Source of the DNA: Nonomuraea solani
GTDB taxonomy: Bacteria; Actinomycetota; Actinomycetes; Streptosporangiales; Streptosporangiaceae
Direction: 5' to 3'
DNA: 61,209 bases
Assembly (NCBI RefSeq): GCF_900108335.1
Contig: NZ_FNVT01000038.1
Coordinates: 1-61,209, forward strand
Shown: in pieces, positions 1 to 8,945 of the stretch
Numbering within the stretch: the stretch's first letter is position 1
Layout of the letters: each line of letters begins with the position of its first letter
Made by a program: the position numbers and the translations under genes
The notes under the pieces: model-generated
What the model saw: the letters and a program-made list of their open reading frames with translations, nothing else
What the model was told of the DNA's origin: nothing
Databases searched by the model: none

Positions 1-56
1 CTCATGGTCACTGCGCGTCGTACCCGTTCTCGCCCTGCTCATATCAGTTAAGGAAC

Positions 57-1499
57 TTAGTCCCTGTTTGTCTCACTTGAGCTTGGCACAGAGGGTTCGC
101 CTCGCCTTTCCTCCCGTAGGTAGCGGTGCAAGGCCTCCGGCGTCGGCTCGATGTCGAAGTTCGCCTCGGTCAGCACGCTCGGCGCGTGCAGGGGATCCAT
201 CTGATCTGCTTGCGCTCGCGCCCACGCCACCCACTGCGTAATCGTTGCCTCCTGTGCAGGCAGAGTCGCCGCAACTGCTTCCAGATCCAGACAGAATTCG
301 CGGATCGCCGCAGCGCAAGCCCACCCCTCCAGGGCTTGCCCGAAGGCTCGCCGTCTATGCTCCTCCCTCGCCTGGTCAGCGGCCTGCGCACGTTCCTTAT
401 CGCGCTCCGCTTGCCGCGACGCTTCCCGACGTTGCCGTTCCTCCTCCTCGCGCCGCCACCTCTCAGCTCGTTCCCGCTCAGCCTTCTCTCGCTCCAGGCG
501 CGCCTGCTGGTCAGCCTCAGAGCGCCGCTCAATCTCTTTGACGGCCGCTCGTATCTTGTCCTCCAGACGCGAACGCTTGTCGTCCGCCCAGCACTGCAGA
601 CCGCGCCCTTCCCCCAGCTCGAGCCTTAGCCGGCCCGACGGGACCTCGTCGTACTCGGGCGTGACCCGCTGCCAGGTGTAGAGCTTTCGACTCCGGAGTT
701 CCTCTTCGGTGAACACGTGAGGAACACGGTCGAGCTCCTCCTTGATGTTCAGCGCGTAGTGCTGTCCACGCGCGTGCGCGTGGAGGCCGCGTGGTTTGCC
801 TCGCCTGGAAATGCCGATGCTATGGCCACGTTTCCGCAGGTCCTCTGCTAAGGCGCGTACCACTTCCAGGGCGCGGCCGATCGTCGCGTCGGTGACGTCG
901 ATGGAATGATGATCCTCTCGAAGCCAGTCCGCAAGTTGGTGAGGCTCGGTGATCAGGTCGCGGGCGCTCAATCGGATGCGATTCCAGTCCGTCTCGTCAG
1001 GGTGTGCGACATCCTCCAGTCGGAGGATGAGATCTCCGCGGTCACGACCGGTATGCAACAGGCGGAAGCCTTCAGGGATCAATCCGTGGCGCTTGGCCGC
1101 GTCCAAGGCCCGTCGATGAAGTGCCCTGGTGGCCTCGTCCGGGGCATGGACATACAGCGTCCCCCCTTCGTCCTGCAAGCGCTTGATCAGTTCAGCCGCC
1201 AGGGCGTGAGGTGATTGCGACCTAAGGCCGGCAGTTCGTCTTCCGCTCTTGGAGATCACGGTGGGAGATGTCAGAGCCGCGGCGCCCTGGTAATAGCCAT
1301 GGGCGAGGTAGAAGCGTCCTGCCTCGGTTACCTCAGCGATCCACATGCCGTTTTCCCGTGGGGTCGAAACCAGTCCCCTGTCCCGGAGTGCATACACGGT
1401 ACGAGCAAGATCACTGTCCTTGGCGGTGACCGATTCACCCTCCGCGATGCGGCGCAGGGTCGCCAGCTGGCGCTCGTTCACCTTGGCCCACCAACGCAT
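57..1499 (-). CDS. Hypothetical protein, winged-helix-like N-terminus and long charged coiled coil
   Basis: I do not recognise the family. The first ~70 residues (NERQLATLRRIAEGE... LRDRGLVS... VTEAGRFYL) look like a small winged-helix fold, and a middle part follows with no motif I can name. Roughly residues 320-410 are almost entirely Glu/Arg/Lys/Ala heptads (for example EREKAERERAERWRREEEE) and should form a coiled coil. The tail after it contains an acidic conserved-looking stretch. I chose the ATG at 1499 (480 aa); the frame stays open upstream to GTG 1514 and TTG 1550, so the start is uncertain. There is no signal peptide or membrane segment, so the protein is probably cytoplasmic. It lies opposite the HEPN-type gene, with a divergent gap of about 200 bp. 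Many long frames inside it on the other strand are shadows caused by high GC. Confidence 0.7.
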   Translation of the reverse strand: MRWWAKVNERQLATLRRIAEGESVTAKDSDLARTVYALRDRGLVSTPRENGMWIAEVTEAGRFYLAHGYYQGAAALTSPTVISKSGRRTAGLRSQSPHALAAELIKRLQDEGGTLYVHAPDEATRALHRRALDAAKRHGLIPEGFRLLHTGRDRGDLILRLEDVAHPDETDWNRIRLSARDLITEPHQLADWLREDHHSIDVTDATIGRALEVVRALAEDLRKRGHSIGISRRGKPRGLHAHARGQHYALNIKEELDRVPHVFTEEELRSRKLYTWQRVTPEYDEVPSGRLRLELGEGRGLQCWADDKRSRLEDKIRAAVKEIERRSEADQQARLEREKAERERAERWRREEEERQRREASRQAERDKERAQAADQAREEHRRRAFGQALEGWACAAAIREFCLDLEAVAATLPAQEATITQWVAWARAQADQMDPLHAPSVLTEANFDIEPTPEALHRYLREERRGEPSVPSSSETNRD

Positions 1500-1709
1500 A
1501 TCACTAGATGACACCGAATCGCCACCGTACGCAACCAGATTGCATGACAACGGGTTCCCAACTCAGAGGTATCACGACCAACCACGCTGTTGTTGAGGCC
1601 TGCGATGAGCGCCGCAGAACACCTGAGAACGGACGGCGCCATAGACGACGGCCCGGTGATGTAGGGCTTCGCTGTTTGCGGCGTGCCGAGTAGGGCTAGC
1701 GTCGTCGCT

Positions 1710-3077
1710 ATGACCCCCGAACATCTGGAGCTAGTGGCGGCGCTGATCGACCTCATCTCCGATGCACGACTACGAGCCGGCGAACATGCCGATCTGACCG
1801 ACCGGGAAACCGCCGACGCAATCGCCGAGTCGCCGGCAAGTGACAGCGTCCGCCGGGCGGCGGCCGCGGCCGCTCGGGCCAACAGGTATCTGGACGGAGA
1901 TCGTGGCGATCGACAGGCGGGCCGAGCGTTGCATGGCGATGCGCTATTTCGGCTCGGGGTCGCCGCGCTGCTCAGGTCCAGTCACGAGTTCAACGCCGAG
2001 GCTCTGGCCGGGCAGCTCGCCGCGTACCTGGCCGGACCGCCCGAAACCCTATGGCGATATTTCGTTCTCAATATCGACTGGGAACTGTCAAGTCCGATCG
2101 ATCTCGGCGGGTGGAGGCTTTCGCGACCTAGCCCAGACGAGTGGAGAGCCCAGCGGCCGGTCCCGCTCGCAGCGGACCACGCCGGCACCCAGGTGTGGGA
2201 TCCGTTGCTGGAGTCGGGATGGCACGTCGTCCTGACCGCCCCTGACCCGGAGCTGGCACCCGCGCAAGGTTTGCCCTTGCGGTTGTTCTCCCGCGGGCCG
2301 TCGACAAGGTCAGTGTGGGCGCCGCTCCTGGCGGTGAACCTGTGGTCGGACGAACCGGCCCTGGTCGTGGCCGAGTATGTGGTGGAACCCGGCCGGACCG
2401 TCGACTGCCTGTACTCCTCGATCCCGTACACGTACACCGGATCACCAGGAGATGAGCACGAAGTCCCGCTACTTGGGCCGCTTCACGTGAACGACAGCCA
2501 CAGCGAGCAGCTGACCCACTTCTTGACGAAAGTTAATACCCGACTCACCGAGCAGGAACTCGGCAAGAAGCTCCATGACCGCATCCGGCGCAGCGCCATG
2601 CGATTCCTGGACACCTCGGACAAGGTCGGCTACCACGCCGATGTGACGTTCCCCGACGACGAGCCACAGGTTGTGCTCAGCTACATGACGTCACTAGAGA
2701 ACCTGCTCTCTAGCGATGAGAGCCCCGGAGACCTGGCTCGCAGGACGGCACAACGCGCCGCCGTCCTTATCGGCGAGGATGACGGCGATCGCCTGCGCAC
2801 GCTCCGCTGCGTGAAGGACGCCTACAACGTTCGCAGCAGGATTGCCCATGGCAGCGATCCACACCCGCGCAAGCTGACCGAAGCCGCCACACAGGTCAGA
2901 TCGATCCTCCGGCGGGCGCTCATCGCAGCGATCGTCCTCGGCGAGACAGAGCTGGGCCTTTTGTGTGATGAAGCACTCTTATCCCAGGCTACGCTTCGCG
3001 AAAAAATCAACAATCCGCTCGAAGAATTCTACTCACTTATCCATGCGCCTCAAGTCCCGTTCCGGGCGAGAGAATGA
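1710..3077 (+). CDS. Protein with C-terminal Apea-like HEPN domain
   Basis: This is a 455-aa protein counted from ATG 1710 (GTG 1683 is also in frame). The C-terminal ~170 residues have the pattern of Apea-like HEPN domains: a helical bundle with LENLLSSDE, then a run through DAYNVRSRIAHG. R375 and H380 form an R-x4-H motif, the catalytic signature of HEPN ribonucleases. The N-terminal two thirds are beta-rich with many Trp residues and are not recognised. HEPN domains with intact R-x4-H act as RNases in toxin and phage-defence systems; assigning that role here is inference. It is monocistronic, and an IS701 element lies about 110 bp downstream. It may be cargo of the element whose right end is at 8837. 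Confidence 0.7.
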   Translation: MTPEHLELVAALIDLISDARLRAGEHADLTDRETADAIAESPASDSVRRAAAAAARANRYLDGDRGDRQAGRALHGDALFRLGVAALLRSSHEFNAEALAGQLAAYLAGPPETLWRYFVLNIDWELSSPIDLGGWRLSRPSPDEWRAQRPVPLAADHAGTQVWDPLLESGWHVVLTAPDPELAPAQGLPLRLFSRGPSTRSVWAPLLAVNLWSDEPALVVAEYVVEPGRTVDCLYSSIPYTYTGSPGDEHEVPLLGPLHVNDSHSEQLTHFLTKVNTRLTEQELGKKLHDRIRRSAMRFLDTSDKVGYHADVTFPDDEPQVVLSYMTSLENLLSSDESPGDLARRTAQRAAVLIGEDDGDRLRTLRCVKDAYNVRSRIAHGSDPHPRKLTEAATQVRSILRRALIAAIVLGETELGLLCDEALLSQATLREKINNPLEEFYSLIHAPQVPFRARE

Positions 3078-3187
3078 CTAACCTTGGATTACAGTTCTAC
3101 ATTTAAGCAAATATGATGGCATTCACGTCATAGCCGGGATCGACCGATTCAGTCAGGACATTGAGGGCACCACAGGGCGTGTGCTAG

Positions 3188-4706
3188 TACGGCAGCCGCC
3201 ATTCGTTAGGTGAGCTGGATATATGCGGTGGCCAGGCGGGTTCGTTGGTGGAACCAGCGGGCGCGTGCTTGGTGACGGCGGCGCCAGGCTGACCAGTGGG
3301 CGGTGTGTTCCAGTGTTGGTGTGCGGGTGGTGGCGGCGTTGAACAGGCGCTTGATCTCGGCGACGGTCAGCGGGACCATGCCGGGCTCGGCGGGTGGTCG
3401 CTGGTCGGGGCTGGTGGGTGGCGGGGCTTGGGTGTCGGTGCGGCGCCGGGCTTGTGCGGCGCTGGTCGCGCAGATGGCCAGGGCGGCCATGACCAGCACG
3501 GTGTGGCGCAAGATGGCCTGATAGAGGCGGACCTGGGACTCATCCAGGCCGAACAGGTCCTTTCCGAACTCAAAACACTCCTCCACCGGCCAGCGAAGCC
3601 CGGCAACGGCTACCAGAAGGGCCAGGGTGACAGGCCGGCCTGCGGGGATGAAGCAGTAGTGGAAGGCCAGTTCGCCGGTCGTGCGGTGCTTGCGGACCAG
3701 CAGGTAGTGGGTCGTGTCGGCGGTGGCGATCCAGGCCCAGGCGTAGGTGCGCTCTCCCTTGGAGCCGTCCCCGGCCGAGCGGATGGTCCAGGTGCGTTTC
3801 TGCTTGCAGTACTTGGCCACGATCTGCTCGCAGGTCAGGCAGGTGCCTGCGCCGAGCGTGAGGGTGAAGGTGGCGCGGATGCGCAGCACGTAGGCCTGGC
3901 CGCGCTCTTCCAGGAAGGCGCGCAAGGCGGGGCAGGCGCCGTAGACCTCATCGCCGGCCACGAAGTCCAGGCGCACGTCGTCGGCGTAGGCGTCAACGAG
4001 CAGGTCGATGGCCAGCTCGCCCTTGGTCGCGAACCTCACCTCCAGGGGCAGGCCGGTGGTGATCGCTTTGACCGGATCGCTGATCTGCTCGGCGGGGATC
4101 CACTGCCGCGCACCGATCAGCGCGTGCCCGGCACCCGCGCGGACGTAGGCCAGGTGCACGGTGTTGATGCCATTGTCGATGCCGCCCGCGCAGCCCATGT
4201 GCTGCCGCTTGACCCCGGCGGTGGCGGTGCCCTTCTTCTCCTGGCCGGACTCATCCAGCGCTCCCACGATCAGGCTGTCCGGCCGGGCGGCGGCATCCAG
4301 ACGGCTGGTGGCGAATCGGCGGACGGCGCTCATCACACCAGGGGTGTCCCAGCTGGCCCGGCTTAACAGCCGCTGGGTGGCATCGGGGCTGCGGTCGCCC
4401 ACCCACTCGGCGATCGTCCAGCCATTGCGTTTGGGCAGGTCAGACATCACCGCCCGGACGTACTTGGCAGCCTGCAGCCGCGGCTCGACCCGGGCGAACA
4501 TCGGTGCCAGCGCGGTCATGAGGTCCTCGGTGTTCCGCTGCACCCGTGCGGCCTCTACGATGAGGCCTGCAGCCGCTCTCGATCTTGTTCTCTTCACACA
4601 GACATGATCACGAGCGGCTGCTCTCGTTGTGCAAAATCGCCATCACAAGAGAGCACCAGTCGGCAGCGCATCCTCCCAGCTCACGGAGCAAATGGCGGCT
4701 GCCGTA
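3188..4706 (-). mobile_element. Intact IS701-family insertion sequence
   Basis: This is a 1519-bp element with one transposase gene. The ends are perfect 16-bp inverted repeats, TACGGCAGCCGCCATT at 3188-3203 and its complement at 4691-4706. The match continues imperfectly inward with a shared GTGAGCTG block at the same offset. Both ends are flanked by CTAG (3184-3187 and 4707-4710). This fits the 4-bp YTAR target duplication I recall for IS701. Intact ends and gene suggest recent insertion. Confidence 0.9.
3206..4597 (-). CDS. IS701-family DDE transposase
   Basis: This 463-aa protein is full length for the family. The DDE residues are readable: Asp in LIVGALDESGQ, Asp in LDFVAGDEVYG, and Glu in RWPVEECFEFGKD, which is followed by the typical GLDESQVR. 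A GIDNGINTVHLAYV block is characteristic of IS701 and related transposases. The start is the ATG at 4597, just inside the right inverted repeat. The gene fills the element between the repeats, and no frameshift or stop is seen. It catalyses cut-and-paste transposition of its own element. Confidence 0.92.
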   Translation of the reverse strand: MKRTRSRAAAGLIVEAARVQRNTEDLMTALAPMFARVEPRLQAAKYVRAVMSDLPKRNGWTIAEWVGDRSPDATQRLLSRASWDTPGVMSAVRRFATSRLDAAARPDSLIVGALDESGQEKKGTATAGVKRQHMGCAGGIDNGINTVHLAYVRAGAGHALIGARQWIPAEQISDPVKAITTGLPLEVRFATKGELAIDLLVDAYADDVRLDFVAGDEVYGACPALRAFLEERGQAYVLRIRATFTLTLGAGTCLTCEQIVAKYCKQKRTWTIRSAGDGSKGERTYAWAWIATADTTHYLLVRKHRTTGELAFHYCFIPAGRPVTLALLVAVAGLRWPVEECFEFGKDLFGLDESQVRLYQAILRHTVLVMAALAICATSAAQARRRTDTQAPPPTSPDQRPPAEPGMVPLTVAEIKRLFNAATTRTPTLEHTAHWSAWRRRHQARARWFHQRTRLATAYIQLT

Positions 4707-4812
4707 CTAGCCTCACTGATCGCTCGCGCCATAGTGAAGATCGCGCCTATTCGAGTATCAACCCATGGGCCACCCCGATCCGTGCGTGATCGCCCATAGG
4801 ATTTCACCAGAG

Positions 4813-7290
4813 TTACTGGGCACGCCGGTCATCACGCTCTTCACCCCCGGCGCCGTCTGGCTGGCTAACCGACTGATCGATCTCCGCTAAAAGGGCTCGC
4901 GCCACATCTTCCGCCAGTTGTTGTCCATGGTGGTGATGCAAAGTCACGGCCTTTTGGACGTGCACGCACGCCTCGTCCAGCCGTCCAGCTTTCAGCAGGA
5001 TTCTGGCAACCGTCGTCAACGCCTGCCCCTCCAAGAAGCGGTAGTTGCAATGTCGGGAGGTCGCGAGGGCCTGAGAAGCTGTTTGGAACGCGGCCTCCTG
5101 GTCGGGCTCGAGCTTGGCGATCCCTAAGAGTGCGCTGATCAGGCCTTCCCCGATGCGGATGGCGGAGGTGGAGGCGATTTCAACTGCGCGACTGTAGTGG
5201 CGGTGCGCGGTAGCCGTATCCTTGAGGTGTTCGTAGACCGTGCCTAACGCGCTGGCCGCCATCGCCTGCCATCGAGGGTCGCCAACCTGTTCAGCCATTT
5301 TGTTTGCCGACGTGGCGCACACCATGGCTTCCTTGTGATTTCCGGTATCGCAGAGAATTTGGCTGAGTTTGATCAGAGGATTGACGCGGGCTCGACGAGG
5401 GCCATCGGGTCCGATGACGGCTAAACCTTGCCGGAGGAGAGCTTCAGCCTCGGACAGGTCACCCATCTCGTATTTCGCGGTCGACATCGTGATCAGGGCG
5501 GCCGCCTCGGGCAGTGGGAAACCTCCTTGACGGGCCAGGGAGCAGGCCTGCTGCGAGTGTTCGAGGCAGAGACCGTACTGCGCGGTTGGCCAGACTGCCG
5601 AGGCTAGGCTGTGATGTGCGATCGCTTCGGCCAGCAGGTTCTCTTCCCGGCTGGCGGCCTCTATGGCCGCCTCCGCCAAGATCAACAGATCATGCCGCGG
5701 AAAGACGCTGTAGTAGGCCGAGCGCAAGAGATCGGACAGGTACCAGGCCAGCGGACGTGGACCCTGTAGGGCTGTGTGCTTGACCAGGGCAACGAGGTTG
5801 ACGCGCTCGTCCTGCAGCCAGGCGAAGGCCGTGTCGTTGCTGCCGTATCTCACTGAAGCGACATCTGGGCGGGGGCTAGATCCATGCATGATCGAAGGCA
5901 TGATTGTCTTGCTGGCGCCCTGTGCGTGGGCTAGATACCAATTCAAGAGGCGATCGACTGCATCAACGCGCTCGGTCTCGGTGTCCTCTGCCAACGCCAA
6001 CTGTTTAGCGTAGGCATGCATCAGATCATGGGCCGCGAAGCGTCCGCCAGGCAGCGGATCGAGCAGATGAGCGCAGGCCAGGGTGTCCAGCACCTGACGG
6101 GCAGCCTGGTTCGTCGTACCAGCCAGGGCTGCCGCTGCCGACACGCAGATGTCAGTCACCGGCACCAGGCCGAGCCGACGGAACATCTTCTGCGCCGGAG
6201 CAGAGAGCCTGGCGTAGGACATGTCGAAGGCTGTTCGGACGCCGGTCTCCGGGTCGCCTTCCGCCTGGAACGCCGCTAGGTCATCACCCTCGCTCATCAG
6301 CGCGATGTAGTCGGCCAGGCTGAGAAACGGACTGGTGGCGAGGTTCGCGCCGCTGATCCGCAGGGCCAGCGGGAGATGCGCGCAGAGCCGTACGAGCTCG
6401 TCAAGCGCGGCGGGCTCTGCGAGCCCTCTCGGCGCGCCGATGGCCTGGATGACGAGGTCGCGTGCGGCCTCATCGCCCATTCTGCCGACCTTGACTGTGC
6501 ATGCGCCTTCTCTGGCCACCAAGCCCGGCAAGCCGTGGCGGCTGGTCACGAGCACCACGCACGTCGGTGTGCCGGGAAGCAGGGGACGGATCTGCTGTAC
6601 GTCGGAGGCGTTGTCGAGAACGATCAGAAGGCGACGCCCGGACAGCAGCGATCGGTAGAGCCCGGTTTGTGCCGTAACTGCGAGCGGTATCTCGGCGTCG
6701 GAGACCCCGAACGCGTGCAGCAGTGCGCTCAGCGACTGCTTGGGCTCCAGCGGTGGATCTTGCGAGAAGCCGCGCAGATCCAGATAGAGCTGGCCATCAG
6801 GAAACCGGTCGGCCCGGCGGTGCGCCCACTCAACCGCCAGAGCCGTCTTGCCGACTCCTGGAGTCCCGCTGATCACCACGATCACGGGTGCGGACGGATG
6901 GCGGAGCGACTGAACGAGGATCTCGTCCAGTGCTTCCATTTCCGGCTCGCGCCCACTGAAGCCGGCGATGCTCGCCGGCAGTTGGTGCGGGATGTGAAGC
7001 TTACGTGGTGCGTCCGATGTCGCCGTGGCGAGGTGTGACCATGTGGCACACCATTCATCGGCGTCCGTGCCACAGGCGCCGGCCCACGCTGCGATGAAGG
7101 TCATGGGGTTCTGCTGGTGAGGAAGGCAACGCCGCTTCACCGCGTCATTCGCGGTCGTTCGGGGCAGCCAATCTCCACGCTCCTTCGCACGGGCTTCCAG
7201 ATCCCGGAAGGACAGGCCGGCCGACAGGCGCAACTCATCAAGCAGGCCGATGAACTCCTCGACCGTGGTGACATCGCTCAGACCGGCCAC
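4813..7290 (-). CDS. NB-ARC/TPR STAND regulator with N-terminal helix-turn-helix-like region
   Basis: This is an 825-aa protein from a GTG start. Residues ~5-70 (ELRLSAGLSFRDLEARAKERGDWLPRTT) resemble the XRE-like helical domain found in many actinomycete NB-ARC proteins. An NB-ARC ATPase follows, with Walker A in GTPGVGKTALAVEW, LYLDLRGFSQDPP, Walker B in RRLLIVLDNASD and sensor VLVTSRHGL. A GLPLAL-like segment reads LCAHLPLALRISGANL. The C-terminal ~330 residues are helical with TPR-like pairs. Such proteins are signal-sensing switches; no fused effector domain is visible. A kinase-like gene is divergently transcribed 117 bp away, which suggests a shared regulatory region and perhaps a joint function. 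Confidence 0.88.
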   Translation of the reverse strand: MAGLSDVTTVEEFIGLLDELRLSAGLSFRDLEARAKERGDWLPRTTANDAVKRRCLPHQQNPMTFIAAWAGACGTDADEWCATWSHLATATSDAPRKLHIPHQLPASIAGFSGREPEMEALDEILVQSLRHPSAPVIVVISGTPGVGKTALAVEWAHRRADRFPDGQLYLDLRGFSQDPPLEPKQSLSALLHAFGVSDAEIPLAVTAQTGLYRSLLSGRRLLIVLDNASDVQQIRPLLPGTPTCVVLVTSRHGLPGLVAREGACTVKVGRMGDEAARDLVIQAIGAPRGLAEPAALDELVRLCAHLPLALRISGANLATSPFLSLADYIALMSEGDDLAAFQAEGDPETGVRTAFDMSYARLSAPAQKMFRRLGLVPVTDICVSAAAALAGTTNQAARQVLDTLACAHLLDPLPGGRFAAHDLMHAYAKQLALAEDTETERVDAVDRLLNWYLAHAQGASKTIMPSIMHGSSPRPDVASVRYGSNDTAFAWLQDERVNLVALVKHTALQGPRPLAWYLSDLLRSAYYSVFPRHDLLILAEAAIEAASREENLLAEAIAHHSLASAVWPTAQYGLCLEHSQQACSLARQGGFPLPEAAALITMSTAKYEMGDLSEAEALLRQGLAVIGPDGPRRARVNPLIKLSQILCDTGNHKEAMVCATSANKMAEQVGDPRWQAMAASALGTVYEHLKDTATAHRHYSRAVEIASTSAIRIGEGLISALLGIAKLEPDQEAAFQTASQALATSRHCNYRFLEGQALTTVARILLKAGRLDEACVHVQKAVTLHHHHGQQLAEDVARALLAEIDQSVSQPDGAGGEERDDRRAQ

Positions 7291-7407
7291 ACTCGCCTCG
7301 CTGTCCGGGATGTCCGGGACTGAAGCCGGACGCCATTGCTGTGGAGAAAACCCGGTAGGTGCTCAAACCTTAATTCGAGGACATTGGCCATGTGAGGAGA
7401 ACAACAG
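7291..7407. promoter_or_regulatory. Divergent promoter region between NB-ARC and kinase-like genes
   Basis: A 117-bp gap separates two divergent starts, so it must hold both promoters. The right-hand gene has a clear GAGGAGAAC ribosome site at about 7395. The left-hand GTG start has only a weak site. I see no convincing palindrome. Confidence 0.4.
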
Positions 7408-8091
7408 ATGTCTGCTCGAATGGTGGGGGAACGGTACATTCTCACGGCGTGGTTGGGTGCCGGCACGACCGGGCACGTGTACAGCGCTCGTGATCAGCTG
7501 CTGCACCGCGCCGTCGCGGTGAAGCACGTGCAAGGAGCACTGATCCCCTTCGCGCTGCGTGGTGCGCGGATGGCGGCCGGGCTGACCCATCCCGGGATCG
7601 TCAAGATCTACACCATCGTTGAGGACAGAGGTTCGCTCTGGATTGTCATGGACCTCCTCGGCGGGCCGTCGCTGGCGCATGTCTTCGCCTCGTCGGGCCG
7701 CCTGCCGACCGAGTTCGTCGCCAAGATCGGCGTTGACATTCTCGGCGCCCTTGCACACGCCCACGAGAAACGGATCATTCACGGAAACTTGAAACCGCAC
7801 AATATTCTTCTGCATAGGGATCACGCGGTCTTGACGGACTTCAGCGGAAATCAGAACCCTGGCCTGGAGTTCGTTCCGCCGGAGCGCCTGCGACGAGGTG
7901 CCGCTACCGAACGTGGCGATCTGTGGTCGGTGGGAGCCCTCCTGCTGGCCGCCGCAGGGACGGAATCAACCCTGCTGTGTCCGATCATCGACGGCCTGAT
8001 GAGAGACGAGCCGGCAGAACGCATGTCCGCGGCCACGGCTATCCAGTTGCTCCGAAGATGGCCGACAACAAATGCCATGGCGAACGGCTGA
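7408..8091 (+). CDS. Kinase-like protein, probable pseudokinase
   Basis: This 227-aa protein is a compact Hanks-type kinase fold without extra domains. The glycine loop (LGAGTTGHVYSARD) and the VAVK lysine (K39) are kept. The catalytic loop reads HGNLKPHN (125-132) instead of HRDLKPxN, so the catalytic Asp is Asn127 and the Arg is Gly126. The helix-C region reads RGAR where REAR is usual, losing the salt-bridge Glu. DFG reads DFS (144-146). Three independent catalytic elements are changed, so it is probably inactive as a phosphotransferase and may act as an allosteric or scaffold partner. It is shorter than usual because the activation and C-lobe regions are reduced. It is divergent from the NB-ARC gene. 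No membrane segment is seen. Confidence 0.75.
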   Translation: MSARMVGERYILTAWLGAGTTGHVYSARDQLLHRAVAVKHVQGALIPFALRGARMAAGLTHPGIVKIYTIVEDRGSLWIVMDLLGGPSLAHVFASSGRLPTEFVAKIGVDILGALAHAHEKRIIHGNLKPHNILLHRDHAVLTDFSGNQNPGLEFVPPERLRRGAATERGDLWSVGALLLAAAGTESTLLCPIIDGLMRDEPAERMSAATAIQLLRRWPTTNAMANG

Positions 8092-8119
8092 GCGCGCCGC
8101 ACGTTCGAGCAACCGAGGG

Positions 8120-8300
8120 TTATCGGGCGAGCAGCCGAGTCGTGGTGAGCGTGTCGGGGCGGTGGAGTCCGAACAGGTGGCACCCAGGCGCCAATTCCCG
8201 GTGCGGTGCGGCCTGTAGTACCTCCAGCACCACTCGCCCGGAGGCGACGGCGTTGCGAGTGTCGTACACAAGGTGGGCGGCTCCCGCATGGCGTTGTCGA
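8120..8300 (-). pseudogene. Possible degraded coding remnant
   Basis: The 530 bp between the kinase-like gene and the element end hold no intact gene I can support. On the minus strand a frame ending in TAA at 8120-8122 reads plausibly as a protein tail (LVYDTRNAVASGRVVLEVLQ). It has no in-frame start and seems to continue upstream in another frame. The family is not identified. Confidence 0.2.
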
Positions 8301-8623
8301 TCACCCTGGCCGCCACCTTGAGCCCCCCGGCGTTGACTTCTCGCGCAGTCGTATTCAGCTTTGTCGGCGAACTTGCTTGGCTACTGCGCCTGCCGATAAC
8401 GCCATCCGCACAGGTCATCCTGCTTGCACGGCTGCCATCAGCCACACCCGGCCGATCTCCGGTCAGAGGCAAGTGGCGTGCTCGCGGAGGTACGGGTACG
8501 GCGGCTGGGCCCGTCACAGAGAGAATCCGTTTCAGGACGATCACTATGGGTCGAGCGTCTGATCAAACCCTCCTGCAGACTGCGGCCACCCAGGACGTCG
8601 GCTCGCAAATGAAACGTAAATCT

Positions 8624-8789
8624 AGAACGGTTAAGGGATGCCACCCGCCCCATGGTTGCTCGTTGGATGCTCGTCGGCACCTGATACGGCATAGCACCGG
8701 GTGGCATTCTTGGACATTTTTGGTAACGGCCTTTACGGACAGAGTGATACATTGACATACGGCAGGATGCGGGTAAACACAATAGCTGG
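8624..8789 (+). repeat. Conserved right-end flank of integrative element, copy 1
   Basis: The sequence from AGAACGGTTAAGG at 8624 over about 100 bp aligns by eye with 27081-27180 in the same orientation. I estimate roughly 70% identity, with shared blocks GTTGCTCG, GGATGCTC and the ATTCTtGGACAT region. It then diverges up to the att repeat. It is noncoding. The shared flank implies that two related elements end here and at 27294. Confidence 0.65.
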
Positions 8790-8837
8790 CGACTTTTAAT
8801 CCGTAGGTTCCGGGTTCGAGCCCCGGGCGCCCTACCA
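8790..8837 (+). repeat. att site: tRNA-Lys(TTT) 3' half, copy 1
   Basis: This 48-bp fragment covers the anticodon loop CTTTTAA, the 3' anticodon stem, the variable region, the T arm (GGTTCGAGCC core), the 3' acceptor strand and CCA. The upstream bases do not pair to give a 5' half, so it is not a working tRNA gene. It differs by one base from 27247-27294. It lies about 110 bp from the end of an integrase gene, as expected for an attachment site made at a tRNA 3' end. Confidence 0.9.
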
Positions 8838-8945
8838 GCGAAACCACCGATTGCGGATCTTCTTTTCGTAGCGGTGACAGCCAACTTTGACAGCCAAGAA
8901 GGCCGGCATCCTCACTGGCGAGGAGTCCGGCCTTCAGCTTTTCGA

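Noticed and set aside
8790..8837. A tRNA-Lys gene at 8790 or 27247
   Set aside because: Only the 3' half is present at both places. The preceding bases do not pair with the anticodon or acceptor strands, so they are att remnants.
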